A stretch of 64,000 bases of DNA from the NCBI RefSeq assembly GCF_000717995.1, contig NZ_JODM01000014.1, positions 146,960-210,959 on the forward strand, in the 5' to 3' direction. Origin of the DNA: Streptomyces violaceorubidus (lineage in GTDB: Bacteria > Actinomycetota > Actinomycetes > Streptomycetales > Streptomycetaceae). The stretch's first letter is position 1. Each line of letters opens with the position of its first letter. Positions 41,906-50,022 of this stretch are shown here, one piece after another. The notes under the pieces are model-generated. The model was not told where the DNA came from. It did no database searches and worked only from the letters and a program-made list of their open reading frames with translations. The position numbers were made by a program, and so were the translations under genes.

Positions 41906-43282
41906 ATGGTCGGCAGACATGCCGCGCGCAGCCGCCGCGCAGCCCTCACCGCGCTCGGCGCCCTGGTCCTGACCGCACTCCCCTCGGCCGCGTCGGCCGC
42001 ACCGCCGCCCGCCCCCGGGCCGCGGCCCGCCGTGGCCCGGACACCCGACACGGCCAACGCGCCGGCGCGCATGCTGAGCGCGATGGAGCGCGACCTGAAG
42101 CTGGCGCCCGGGCAGGCGGAGGCCCGGCTGGCCAACGAGGCGGAGGCGGGCACCCGCGCGGGCATGCTGCGCAACACGCTGGGCGACCGCTTCGCCGGTG
42201 CCTGGGTGAGCGGGGCGACCTCCGCCGAGCTGACCATCGCCACCACCGACGCCGCGGACACCGCGGCCATCGAGGCGCAGGGCGCCAAGGCGGCCGTCGT
42301 CGGCAGGAACCTCGCGGAGCTGCGCGCGGTCAAGGAGAAGCTGGACGCCGCCGCCGTCCGCACCCGGACCCGGCAAACGCCGGTCTGGTACGTCGACGTG
42401 AGGACCAACCGGGTCACCGTCCAGGCCACCGCCCAGTCGGCCGCGGCCGCCTTCGTCCGGGCCGCCGGCGTGCCGGCCGAGGACGTCGGCGTCCGGGTCT
42501 CGCCGGACCAGCCTCGGGTCCTGGAGGACCTGGTCGGCGGCGACGCCTACTACATCAACGACCAGGCCCGCTGCTCCATCGGCTTCTCCGTCACCAAGGA
42601 CGACCAGCAGGGCTTCGCCACCGCCGGGCACTGCGGCGAACCGGGCGCCACCACCACCGGCTTCAACGAGGCCGACCAGGGCACCTTCCAGGCCTCCACG
42701 TTCCCCGGCAAGGACATGGCCTGGGTGGGCGTCAACTCCGGTTGGACCGCCACGCCGGACGTCAAGGCGCAGAACGGCGAGAAGATCCAGCTCGCCGGGT
42801 CGGTGGAGGCGCTCGTGGGCGCCTCGGTGTGCCGTTCCGGCTCGACCACCGGATGGCACTGCGGCACGATCCAGCAGCACGACACGAGTGTCACCTACCC
42901 GGAGGGCACCGTCGACGGGCTGACCGAGACGACGGTGTGCGCCGAACCCGGCGACTCCGGCGGCCCCTTCGTGTCGGGCACCCAGGCGCAGGGCACCACG
43001 TCCGGCGGCTCCGGCGACTGCACCAACGGCGGGACCACCTTCTACCAGCCGGTCAATCCGCTGCTCAGCGACTTCGGCCTCACCCTGAAGACGACCTCCG
43101 CCGCGACCCAGACGCCCGCGCCGCAGGACAACGCGGCGGGGGACGCGTGGACCGCGGGGCGGGTCTACGAGGTCGGCACCACCGTGTCCTTCGACGGTGT
43201 GCGCTACCGGTGCCTGCAGAGCCACCAGGCGCAGGGCGCCGGTTCACCGGCGAGCACGCCGGCCCTGTGGCAGCGGGTCTGA
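41906..43282 (+). CDS. Secreted S1 serine protease (streptogrisin C-like) with chitin-binding-type tail
   Basis: A 458-residue pre-pro-protease. ATG 41906 follows AAGGAGG. There is a signal peptide (residues ~1-32), an alpha-lytic-protease-type prodomain (~45-205), then the mature chymotrypsin fold from about GGDAYYIND. The triad is visible: His in ATAGHCGE, Asp in DMAWVG, Ser in GDSGGP. A Thr/Ala/Pro linker leads to a ~45-residue CBM5/12 domain (WTAGRVYEVGTTVSFDG, HQAQ, PALWQRV). Streptogrisin C has the same architecture and is proposed to attack protein in chitinous material. A 15-base hairpin follows the stop. Confidence 0.93.
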   Translation: MVGRHAARSRRAALTALGALVLTALPSAASAAPPPAPGPRPAVARTPDTANAPARMLSAMERDLKLAPGQAEARLANEAEAGTRAGMLRNTLGDRFAGAWVSGATSAELTIATTDAADTAAIEAQGAKAAVVGRNLAELRAVKEKLDAAAVRTRTRQTPVWYVDVRTNRVTVQATAQSAAAAFVRAAGVPAEDVGVRVSPDQPRVLEDLVGGDAYYINDQARCSIGFSVTKDDQQGFATAGHCGEPGATTTGFNEADQGTFQASTFPGKDMAWVGVNSGWTATPDVKAQNGEKIQLAGSVEALVGASVCRSGSTTGWHCGTIQQHDTSVTYPEGTVDGLTETTVCAEPGDSGGPFVSGTQAQGTTSGGSGDCTNGGTTFYQPVNPLLSDFGLTLKTTSAATQTPAPQDNAAGDAWTAGRVYEVGTTVSFDGVRYRCLQSHQAQGAGSPASTPALWQRV

Positions 43283-43294
43283 CGTACCGCCGTC

Positions 43295-43327
43295 CGGCGC
43301 GGGGCCGCTCGAAGCGGTCCCGCGCCG
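43295..43327. terminator. Hairpin between convergent protease and beta-lactamase-fold genes
   Basis: The arms 43295-43309 and 43313-43327 pair over 15 bases (CGGCGCGGGGCCGCT) with a single G-T wobble and a three-base loop. It lies right after the protease stop and before the stop of the opposing gene, so it can end both transcripts. Confidence 0.75.
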
Positions 43328-43344
43328 CTCCGTGTCCCGGCGTA

Positions 43345-44442
43345 CTAGCCCTGAGCGAGGAGCGCGTAGGCGGTGGCGATGAACGGGTCCCGGGCGCGGA
43401 AGCGCCGGGTGCACACGGCGGCCAGGGCGGTGTCCGTGTCGGGCCGGAAGCCCAGGAACGCCTGCTGGCCCAGGGTGGCGCCGCTGTGGAAGTACATGGG
43501 TCCGCCGTCCGTGGGGTGCCGGAACCACCCCACCGTGTGCACGTGCCGGTACCCCAGGCCCCGCCGCAGCACCGGCACCCGCGCCGCCCGCAGCGCGCCG
43601 GCGGCCGGTGAGCGGGCCGGGTCGAGGTGGGCCTCGAGGAAGGTGAGCAGGTCGTCGGGGGTGGACCGGACGGCTCCGGCCGCCTGGAAGCCGCCCGCGT
43701 CGAAGGGCGGGACGGGGGTGCGGCCGTCCTTGCGGTGTCCCACGGCGTCGGTCCGGGGGCCCTTGGCCCGCAGGGCCGTTCCGCTCAGGCCGAGGGCGCG
43801 CAGCACCTGACCGGTGATCAGGTCCTCCCATGCGGTGCCGGTGCTCGCGGCGATCGCGTGGCCGAGGACGGAGACGCCGTAGTTGGAGTAGTGCCAGCGG
43901 GTGCCGGGACGGTGCCTGGGCCCGTGGCGCAGGAAGGTGTCGGTCAGGCGCTCGGCCGGGTAGCGGGCGTAGGGGTTGGTGCGCCAGGCGGGCAGGCCCC
44001 GGCGCAGGAAGTCGGCGGGCAGGGCGGGCAGCCCCGAGGTGTGGGTGATGAGGTGCGCGAGCGTCACGGGGTGCGGGCCGGCCGTCCTGCCGGGGTCCAG
44101 GCAGGTGGCCGCCGCCTCACCGCCGGTGAGCACACCGCGCCGGATCAGCCGCGTGAGCAGCAGCGCGGTGAACGTCTTGGACGCCGAACCGATCTCGTAG
44201 CGCAGGTCCTCGCGGGGCACGTCGGGCGCGGGGGCGGTGCCGCCCGCGTACACGGTGCGCCGCCCGTGTCGGGAGAGGGCGAAGACGACGTCGGGTGCGT
44301 CGGAGGCGTCCACGGCCTCGGCCAGCCGCTCGCGCGGCGCCGCCCCGTCGGCCCCGTCGGCCGTTGCGGGCTCCGGCGGGGTGTGCTCCGCGTGCTCCTC
44401 GGGGGCGGGTTCGCCCGGCCAGGGCGTGGGGTGGCCCGTCAC
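43345..44442 (-). CDS. Serine beta-lactamase-fold hydrolase (class C/EstB/DD-peptidase type)
   Basis: A 365-residue protein from GTG 44442, overlapping the preceding stop by GTGA. Catalytic motifs are SASKTF (SxxK), YSNYG (YxN) and FHSGATLG (HxG in place of KTG), typical of class C-like hydrolases and esterases rather than true penicillinases. There is no signal peptide; a Pro/Glu-rich N-terminal ~40 residues precede the domain. It is the last gene of a coupled operon headed by a small peptide gene, so it could cleave or transfer within a peptide product. Function is inferred from fold only. Confidence 0.8.
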   Translation of the reverse strand: MTGHPTPWPGEPAPEEHAEHTPPEPATADGADGAAPRERLAEAVDASDAPDVVFALSRHGRRTVYAGGTAPAPDVPREDLRYEIGSASKTFTALLLTRLIRRGVLTGGEAAATCLDPGRTAGPHPVTLAHLITHTSGLPALPADFLRRGLPAWRTNPYARYPAERLTDTFLRHGPRHRPGTRWHYSNYGVSVLGHAIAASTGTAWEDLITGQVLRALGLSGTALRAKGPRTDAVGHRKDGRTPVPPFDAGGFQAAGAVRSTPDDLLTFLEAHLDPARSPAAGALRAARVPVLRRGLGYRHVHTVGWFRHPTDGGPMYFHSGATLGQQAFLGFRPDTDTALAAVCTRRFRARDPFIATAYALLAQG

Positions 44443-45359
44443 GGCGCGGAGTGCGCCAGCTCGGTGAGGGCGCGGGAGGTGGCCAGCAGGGAGGCGAAGG
44501 CGGCGACCAGCGTCGGGTGGTAGACCACGTCGAAGACCGTGTCGGGGTCGCCCTCGGGCATCGTGCGGACGGCGGGCATGGCGCCGTCGGGCTGCTGCGC
44601 GGCGGCGAAGCCCTGCCAGGCGGCCTCGTCGAGGGTGGGCCGGGGCAGGCAGGCGTCCACGACGAGGAGCTCGCCGAGCAGGTCCCAGCGCTGGAGGTCC
44701 AGCCAGTCGTCGATCCACACCGGGAGCCAGGTGGCGAGGTAGTCGGCGACGTCGGGCGGCAGGCCGCCGGGGTTCTCGCCCCAGTCGGTGAGGTGGAAGA
44801 CGGTGTGCGTGATGTCGTAGGCGGTGTGGCCCTCGACCGTCCACGGCTCGGGGGTGCCGGCCAGCCAGGTGCCGGGGACCAGGTCGGCCTCGGGCGGTCG
44901 CGCCGTCAGGCCGAAGCGGCGCTGGAAGGCGGAGAGGCCCAGGCGCCGGGTCGGGGTCACGGGAAGGCGCGCCCAACTGTCCAGCCGGTGGTTGAGGAGG
45001 GTCGCGGCTTCGACCTCGGGCTGGCTGTAGCCCAGCTCCTTGAACGGCAGGTAGACCTCGAAGGGGGCGGGCGAGAAGGGTTCGACGCGCTGGCCGCGCA
45101 CCAGCATGCGGCCGCCGTCCAGGGTCTCGCGCCAGGTGTGGTCGAGCAGTTGGCGCGCGAGCTGGGCCTGCCGGGAGCCGGCGACGCCCTCGCGGAAGAG
45201 CACCTTGCAGATGAGGGCGAGTTCGCCGATCGGCTTGAAGCGTTCCAGGAAGCCGATCTCGGGGTCGACGTCCGGTTCGAGGCGGAATCCGTCCCGGTGG
45301 GCCCACAGCCACTCCAGGGCGCCGGCTCCGACGCGGTGGATCAGGCGGGTGTCCGTCAT
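44439..45359 (-). CDS. Unknown protein, paralogue of the adjacent upstream gene (possibly DUF6895 type)
   Basis: A 306-residue, mostly helical soluble protein. It shares a clear framework with the protein encoded directly upstream: ALEWLWAHRDGF, the KPIGEL block, TWLAGTPEPWT, HTVFHLTDWG, PPDVADYLATWLP, WDLLGELLVV and a final YHPTLVAAFASLLAT. The invariant His-x-x-x-Phe-His-Leu-Thr-Asp-Trp-Gly could be a metal or active site. ATG 45359 overlaps the previous stop (ATGA). I tentatively recall this as DUF6895, but the name is not certain and no activity is known to me. Confidence 0.7.
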   Translation of the reverse strand: MTDTRLIHRVGAGALEWLWAHRDGFRLEPDVDPEIGFLERFKPIGELALICKVLFREGVAGSRQAQLARQLLDHTWRETLDGGRMLVRGQRVEPFSPAPFEVYLPFKELGYSQPEVEAATLLNHRLDSWARLPVTPTRRLGLSAFQRRFGLTARPPEADLVPGTWLAGTPEPWTVEGHTAYDITHTVFHLTDWGENPGGLPPDVADYLATWLPVWIDDWLDLQRWDLLGELLVVDACLPRPTLDEAAWQGFAAAQQPDGAMPAVRTMPEGDPDTVFDVVYHPTLVAAFASLLATSRALTELAHSAP

Positions 45360-46321
45360 CCCGGCGCTCCTTGTCCGGCGTGTCGGGCCGCGTGCCGCAC
45401 GTCCGGCGGGCGTGCCGCGGCGGCCGTGGCGAGTGCCGCCGCGAACGCGGCCATCAGGGTGGAGTGGTAGCAGTCGGTGAAGTCGTAGGGGTCCTCTCCC
45501 GGGTCCGCTCCGGCGGCGTCCTGGGCGGCGCCCTCCTCGGGGATCGCGCCGGAGGTGGTCTGGGCGGCGGCGACCCGCTGCCAGGCGTCCTTGAGGACGG
45601 CCGGTTCCGGCGGGCGCGGCAGGCTCGCCGCGACGGCGAGCAGTTCGCAGCTCAGGTCCCACATCCGGGCGTCCAGGCAGGTGTCCAGCCAGGGCGGCAG
45701 CCAGTGCAGGAGGTAGTCCGCCAGGTCCGCCGGCACTCCCCGGGTCGTCCGTCCCCAGTCGGTGAGGTGGAAGACGACGTGGGTGAGCGCGTAACCGGCC
45801 GCGCGTTCGAAGGTCCACGGTTCCGGCAGGCCGCCCAGCCAGGTGCGGCCCAGCGCCCGCGGTACGTCCCCGTGCGGGTCGATGCCGCTGCGCCGCTCGG
45901 CCTCCAGCACGCCGAGGCGGCGGGTGGGGTACTGCTCGGTGAGCCGCCAGCCGCGGGTACGGGTCAGCACCGCGGCGGACGCCTCGTAGCCGGGGTGCCT
46001 CAGTCCGGCCGAGGCGAAGGCCGCGTAGACCTCCAGCGGGTAGGTGGCGAAGGGCTCCAGCGTCTGCATGAGCGGGAAGAGCTCGCCCCGGTGGGTCTGC
46101 TGCCAGGCGAAGTCCAGGAGTTCGCACACGCGGGTGTGCAGCGGGTCACCGGGCGGGGTGCACCGGGCGACGGAGGCGCAGACCTGGGTGAGCTCGCCCA
46201 AAGGCTTCCAGGTCCGGTTGACCTGGCCGTCGGCGGCGAGCGCGTCGTCGCCGAGCGCGAAGCGGTCGCGGTGGGCCCACACCCAGTCCAGCGCGGCCGC
46301 CTCGATCTCGCGCACGTTCAC
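45356..46321 (-). CDS. Unknown protein, paralogue of the adjacent downstream gene (possibly DUF6895 type)
   Basis: A 321-residue soluble protein from GTG 46321, overlapping the previous stop (GTGA). It aligns by eye with its downstream neighbour along the full length: ALDWVWAHRDRF, KPLGELTQVC, TWLGGLPEPWT, THVVFHLTDWG, PADLADYLLHWLP, WDLSCELLAV and YHSTLMAAFAAALAT. Additional Cys residues (ASVARCTPPG, ARMWDLSCEL) distinguish it. The retained His/Asp/Trp core in both copies argues that both keep the same basic chemistry or binding role. Likely a heteromeric pair arising from tandem duplication (inference). Confidence 0.7.
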   Translation of the reverse strand: MNVREIEAAALDWVWAHRDRFALGDDALAADGQVNRTWKPLGELTQVCASVARCTPPGDPLHTRVCELLDFAWQQTHRGELFPLMQTLEPFATYPLEVYAAFASAGLRHPGYEASAAVLTRTRGWRLTEQYPTRRLGVLEAERRSGIDPHGDVPRALGRTWLGGLPEPWTFERAAGYALTHVVFHLTDWGRTTRGVPADLADYLLHWLPPWLDTCLDARMWDLSCELLAVAASLPRPPEPAVLKDAWQRVAAAQTTSGAIPEEGAAQDAAGADPGEDPYDFTDCYHSTLMAAFAAALATAAAARPPDVRHAARHAGQGAPG

Positions 46322-47025
46322 AGCAGGACCCCGGCCGGCATCAGCCGCGCCGCCTCCAGTTGCAGGGCCACCCGCGGGTCGGAGCCGCCCATGAGGCGTA
46401 CGAAGTCCAGGCCGGCCTCCAGGCCGAGGGTGTCGGGCACCCCGTCCAGGAGGGTGAGCCAGCGCCCGGCCCCCGCCGCCTGCTGCCAGTCGCGGCGGCG
46501 TACCGCCCGGACGAATCCGCGGGCCACGTCCACCGGGCGGCTGCGCGCCACGCGGGTCACGGCGCACTCCTCGCCGGGCAGCGCGAGCGGGGCGAGGACG
46601 GCGAGCTGGTGGGTCAGGAACTGCCAGCCGGCGCCGTCCAGCCAGCGGGCGTCGGGTTCGGCGTCCGGTTCGTCGGCGGGCGGCGTGGTCAGGGGTTGTT
46701 CGGCCCGGCGCAGGGCGCGGGTCATGGCCCAGTGGCTCCACACGACGGTGGGTGCCGCCTCGTCGCGCGGCGGATGGGCCGCCACGGCGTCCTTGAACAC
46801 GGCCAGTTGTCCGGGGTCGGGCGGGATGCGCAGCAGGACGCTGGGCAACAGGGTGTCGGCGCCCAGGACGCGTACCGCCGCACGGGCGACGCCCTCACCG
46901 GCGCCGCCTCCCGTCAGGGTGCTCCCCGCTCGCACGTGGTCTCCGCTCCGAAGAGCGGAGACCACGTCGGAAGCGAGGTCAAGCACCGTTCCCTGCAGGA
47001 GGGCCGATGTGCTCGACTGCTCCAT
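46318..47025 (-). CDS. Unknown 235-residue protein of the peptide operon
   Basis: ATG 47025 follows GGGAGAA; the longer frame upstream is discarded because it would overlap the small peptide gene. The protein is soluble and helical, with Ala/Leu/Arg/Asp-rich text such as LDLASDVVSALRSGDHVRAG, VVWSHWAMTRAL, WLDGAGWQFLTHQLAVL and LRMPAGVLL-like end (ARLMPAGVLL). I see no nucleotide, metal or cofactor motif. It begins 20 bases after the peptide gene's stop and overlaps the next gene by GTGA. Its place suggests a partner or carrier for the peptide rather than a housekeeping role (inference). Confidence 0.65.
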   Translation of the reverse strand: MEQSSTSALLQGTVLDLASDVVSALRSGDHVRAGSTLTGGGAGEGVARAAVRVLGADTLLPSVLLRIPPDPGQLAVFKDAVAAHPPRDEAAPTVVWSHWAMTRALRRAEQPLTTPPADEPDAEPDARWLDGAGWQFLTHQLAVLAPLALPGEECAVTRVARSRPVDVARGFVRAVRRRDWQQAAGAGRWLTLLDGVPDTLGLEAGLDFVRLMGGSDPRVALQLEAARLMPAGVLL

Positions 47026-47045
47026 CACATTCTCCCGTCGGTCCG

Positions 47046-47234
47046 TCAGCCCTTCTTCGGGCGCGGGGTCGGCGGCGAGAGCAGCAGGTTGGTACCTCCG
47101 GACTGGAGGGCGAGCGCGGCGCACTCGCGGCTGTCGCGGAAGACTCCGTCGGGCTCGGCGGGGTCGAGTGCCGCGTCGATGTCGATGTTCTCGGTGCGGG
47201 TGACTTCCTCGAGCACCTTGTCCTTGGAAGGCAT
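47046..47234 (-). CDS. 62-residue peptide, candidate precursor heading an operon
   Basis: ATG 47234 has GAGGGAG eight to nine bases upstream; an alternative start at 47276 adds 14 residues but lacks a ribosome site. The N-terminal ~40 residues are acidic and helical (KDKVLEEVTRTENIDIDAAL, then DPAEPDGVFRDSREC). The last ~20 turn abruptly hydrophobic, Gly/Thr/Asn/Leu, then Ser/Pro/Lys (GGTNLLLSPPTPRPKKG). There is one Cys. The acidic leader-like half, distinct C-terminal half and coupled downstream genes resemble a RiPP precursor. No known leader or core motif is recognised, so this is a hypothesis. Confidence 0.6.
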   Translation of the reverse strand: MPSKDKVLEEVTRTENIDIDAALDPAEPDGVFRDSRECAALALQSGGTNLLLSPPTPRPKKG

Positions 47235-47268
47235 TTCACCATCTCCCTCTGGTAGCCAAATGGCCTTC

Positions 47269-47282
47269 ACACCCAAGGGTGT
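47269..47282. promoter_or_regulatory. Palindrome ACACCC-aa-GGGTGT upstream of the peptide operon
   Basis: Six-base perfect arms around AA, 35-48 bases before the peptide start. It lies at the edge of a markedly AT-rich stretch (about 47283-47346, with TTCTTCACAAAATTCCC and TCGTTCAACAAACC) that stands out in this GC-rich genome and is probably the promoter. TCCCAGAA occurs twice in it as a direct repeat. Confidence 0.4.
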
Positions 47283-47346
47283 CCGGTAAGTCCCAGAACA
47301 TGCCTTTCTTCACAAAATTCCCAGAAGGTAACTCGTTCAACAAACC

Positions 47347-47982
47347 TCACGCCCGCCGCAGCCGCCACACGTGGTCCTCGCGGAATCCCTCGACGCCGTC
47401 GGGCGAGACGCTCGGCCGGCGGGCGGTCCGACGGGTCTCCACGCTCCACTCCCCCTCGGGCAGGGCGAGTTCGCCGAGGACGCCGTCCAGGGTGGGGAAG
47501 ACGGCGTCGAAGGGCGGTTCGGTCTGCCAGGAGGGCCAGCCGGCGTGCAGGACGAGCAGCAGGGTGCCGCCGGGCGCCACGGCCCGCGCGGCGGCGCGCA
47601 GCACCGTCGGCAGGTCGAGCTCGACCGGGGACTGCAGGTAGTGGGCGCTCACCAGGTCGAAGGACCCCGCGGGGAACGAGGGTCCCAGCTCGTGGCGTTC
47701 CCAGGCGACGCGGTCGCCGACCCCGGCCTCGGCGGCGTGCCCGGCGGCGCGTTCCAGGGCGGTGGCGGAGACGTCGACGCCGGTGACCCGCCAACCGCGC
47801 GAGGCGAGCCACACGGCGTCCGCCCCTTCGCCGCAGCCGAGGTCGAGCGCGGTACCGGGCGCGAGGCCATCCGCCTCCTCGACCAGCAACTCGTTGGGGC
47901 GGCCGCTCCACACGCGGTGGCTGTCGCGGTAGCGGGCTTCCCAGAACTCCGCGGCGGGTGCCGGCGCGGGGATGTCGGTCAT
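47347..47982 (-). CDS. Class I SAM-dependent methyltransferase
   Basis: A 211-residue methyltransferase. ATG 47982 follows AGGAGG; the longer upstream frame is low-complexity. The SAM-binding glycine loop ALDLGCGEGADAVWLA and the acidic end of strand 2 (VTGVDVS) are clear, followed by SFDLVSAHYL and APGGTLLLVLH. The sequence belongs to the thiopurine/tellurite-resistance-like small-molecule methyltransferases. It precedes the peptide operon on the same strand, separated by a 112-base AT-rich region with its own promoter-like features, so membership in that system is only possible. Confidence 0.85.
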   Translation of the reverse strand: MTDIPAPAPAAEFWEARYRDSHRVWSGRPNELLVEEADGLAPGTALDLGCGEGADAVWLASRGWRVTGVDVSATALERAAGHAAEAGVGDRVAWERHELGPSFPAGSFDLVSAHYLQSPVELDLPTVLRAAARAVAPGGTLLLVLHAGWPSWQTEPPFDAVFPTLDGVLGELALPEGEWSVETRRTARRPSVSPDGVEGFREDHVWRLRRA

Positions 47983-48122
47983 GGTGCCTCCTGGGGCGGG
48001 CGCGGTCGGCTGCTCGACGGGGGCGCGAGAACCGCGCCCCCCGTGTGCAGGCTGCCCCGGCCGGCCAGGAGGCGCCAAAGATGTTTGCCGGAACGGCAAA
48101 TCCGGCGTCGGGGGCTCCTCCG

Positions 48123-49124
48123 TCAGCCCGTGGGCGCCTCCGCCCCGCCGTCCGGGGTCTCGGCGCGCACCCACATCGCCCGGCGCGGGAAGGGGATCTC
48201 GACACCCGCCTCGTCCAGCGCCTCCTTGACCCGGCGGCGCAGCTCACGGGTGACGCCCCACTGCTGGAGCGGCTGGGTCCTGACGGCGAGGCGCACCAGC
48301 ATCCCGTCGGCGTCCAGGGACTGCACGCCCCACACCGCGGGGTCCTCCAGCAGGACGTCCGCGAAGTCCGGCTCCTCGCGCAGGGCGCGGCCGGTGTCCT
48401 CCAGGACGCGGTAGACGGTGTCGAGGTCCGCGTCGTGGGCCACGGCGACGTCCAGGACGGCGCGGGCCCACTCCTGGCTGTCGTTGCGGACCCGCAGGAT
48501 CTCGCCGTTGCGGATGTGCCACAGGCCGCCGTTGAGGTCGCGCACATGGGTCAGGCGCAGGCCGACGTGCTCCACCTCGCCGACGGCCTCGCCGAGGTCG
48601 ACCGAGTCGCCGACGCCGTACTGGTCCTCGACCATGATGAGCAGCCCCGACAGGTAGTCCGCGACCAGGCTCTGGGCGCCGAAGCCGATGGCCAGGCCGA
48701 CCACTCCGGCGCTGGCCAGCAGCGGCCCGAGGGCGATGCCGACCTGGTCGAGCACCATGGCCACGCCGATCATGAACAGCACGATGGTCACGGCGCTGCT
48801 GAGCACCGAGCCGATGGTGCGGGCCCGCTGTTCGCGGCGCCGGCGCGCCCGGGACCGGTCGCGGTGCAGGACGGCCGCACCGCGGGCCTGCCGGCGCGGG
48901 CGCCCGCGCTCGGCCTCGCCCGCCGACGGTTCCAGGACCCGCTGGACGACCCGGGTGATGGCCCGCTTGGCCACCGCGCGCAGCACGAGCAGGATCACGA
49001 CGATGAGCGCGATGCGCAGCGGTATACCGATCAGTGCCGTGGTGTGGTCGCCGACCCAGTCCGACCACGAGGCCGCCAGCTGCGGGTCCGTGGCCGGTTC
49101 GGCGGGCGGGAAGGTGTGCGACAT
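48123..49124 (-). CDS. MscS-family mechanosensitive ion channel
   Basis: A 333-residue membrane protein. Three helices can be read: ALIGIPLRIALIVVILLVLRAV (~30-52), VLSSAVTIVLFMIGVAMVLDQVG (~105-128) and the pore helix LLASAGVVGLAIGFGAQSLVADYLSGL (~135-160). The beta domain (VGDSVDLGEAVGEVEHVGLRLTHVRDLNG in part) and the C-terminal alpha/beta domain follow. A basic Arg-rich cytosolic loop of ~50 residues lies between helices 1 and 2. MscS channels release solutes when membrane tension rises. It appears monocistronic. Confidence 0.9.
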   Translation of the reverse strand: MSHTFPPAEPATDPQLAASWSDWVGDHTTALIGIPLRIALIVVILLVLRAVAKRAITRVVQRVLEPSAGEAERGRPRRQARGAAVLHRDRSRARRRREQRARTIGSVLSSAVTIVLFMIGVAMVLDQVGIALGPLLASAGVVGLAIGFGAQSLVADYLSGLLIMVEDQYGVGDSVDLGEAVGEVEHVGLRLTHVRDLNGGLWHIRNGEILRVRNDSQEWARAVLDVAVAHDADLDTVYRVLEDTGRALREEPDFADVLLEDPAVWGVQSLDADGMLVRLAVRTQPLQQWGVTRELRRRVKEALDEAGVEIPFPRRAMWVRAETPDGGAEAPTG

Positions 49125-49266
49125 CGGCTCGGCTGCTCCGTTCCTCGGGGACGACGTGTCTGCCGTCGGGGCCGCCTACCCGGGGACCGGCCGAACATGA
49201 CGGCTTTGAGCGGCGCCCGCCTGGGCACCCGCGGGGAGTCGTCCCACAGCGGAAGGGGCCCGCGGC

Positions 49267-49461
49267 GTGGTTACCGTTGCCGTCCTGCTACTGCCCGGCC
49301 TGGGCCTGCTGCTGTTCGCCATGACGTGTCTGGAGGACCGGCTGTTCGGCGATCCGGCGCCGCCCCGGCACGCCCGGCGCAGGCACCTGCGGCTCCTTCC
49401 GGGCGGCGGGCGCGGCGCCGGCCCCGGCGGCGGCCGGGGCTCCGAACGGGACGCCGCCTGA
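49267..49461 (+). CDS. Small single-helix membrane protein
   Basis: A 64-residue protein from GTG 49267 with GGAAGGGG upstream at a slightly long distance. Residues 2-20 form one hydrophobic helix (VTVAVLLLPGLGLLLFAM), followed by CLEDRLFG and an Arg/Gly-rich cytosolic tail. Similar tiny proteins with an L-E-D-R-L-F segment after one helix occur widely in streptomycetes without known function. It lies between the MscS gene (divergent) and the PPOX gene (same strand, 114 bases). Confidence 0.6.
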   Translation: MVTVAVLLLPGLGLLLFAMTCLEDRLFGDPAPPRHARRRHLRLLPGGGRGAGPGGGRGSERDAA

Positions 49462-49575
49462 GACCGGCCCCCGCCGCCCCGGACCGCACCCGGGGGGGGA
49501 CCCCGCCGTGCGGTCGTCGGGCCCGCCGGGCGATGCTGTGGCGGACGGAACACACGGCGCGGGCGAGGAGAGCGG

Positions 49576-50001
49576 ATGGACACCGGGGAACAGCACGAGG
49601 CGGACGACGAGTTCGTCCGGTTCTGGCAGGAACGCCGGGTGTGCTTCCTGTCGACGCCGCGGGCCGACGGGACGCCCCACCTGGTCCCGGTCGGGGTGAC
49701 GTACGACCACGCCACCCGCACGGCGCGGGTCATCACGAGCCGGGACACCGCGAAGGCGCGCAACGTACGCCGGGCCGCCGGGGCGGTCGTCGCCGTGGGC
49801 CAGGTCGACGGCAGGCGCTGGTCCACGCTGGAGGGCGTGGCGACCGTGCGGGACGACGCCGGGGCGGTCCGCGACGCCGAGACCCGCTACGCGGCCCGCT
49901 ACCGGCAGCCCCGGGCGAACCCGGAGCGCGTCGTCATCGAAATCGGCGTACGGCGCTACCTCGGCACGGTGCGCCCCCGCGCGGAGCGTCCGCAGGCGTG
50001 A
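49576..50001 (+). CDS. PPOX-class (F420- or flavin-dependent) split-barrel oxidoreductase
   Basis: A 141-residue protein with the split beta-barrel pattern: VCFLSTPRADGTPHLVPVGVTYD, RTARVITSRDTAKARNVRRA, VVAVGQVDGRRWSTLEGVA. This matches the PPOX/pyridoxamine-oxidase-like group, of which many actinobacterial members use F420H2. It has a typical length of about 140. ATG 49576 has GGAGAG upstream. It is convergent with the MMPL exporter, 21 bases apart. The substrate is unknown; family members reduce quinones, bilins or xenobiotics. Confidence 0.85.
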   Translation: MDTGEQHEADDEFVRFWQERRVCFLSTPRADGTPHLVPVGVTYDHATRTARVITSRDTAKARNVRRAAGAVVAVGQVDGRRWSTLEGVATVRDDAGAVRDAETRYAARYRQPRANPERVVIEIGVRRYLGTVRPRAERPQA

Positions 50002-50022
50002 CGCCGTCCGGGCCGGGGCGGG

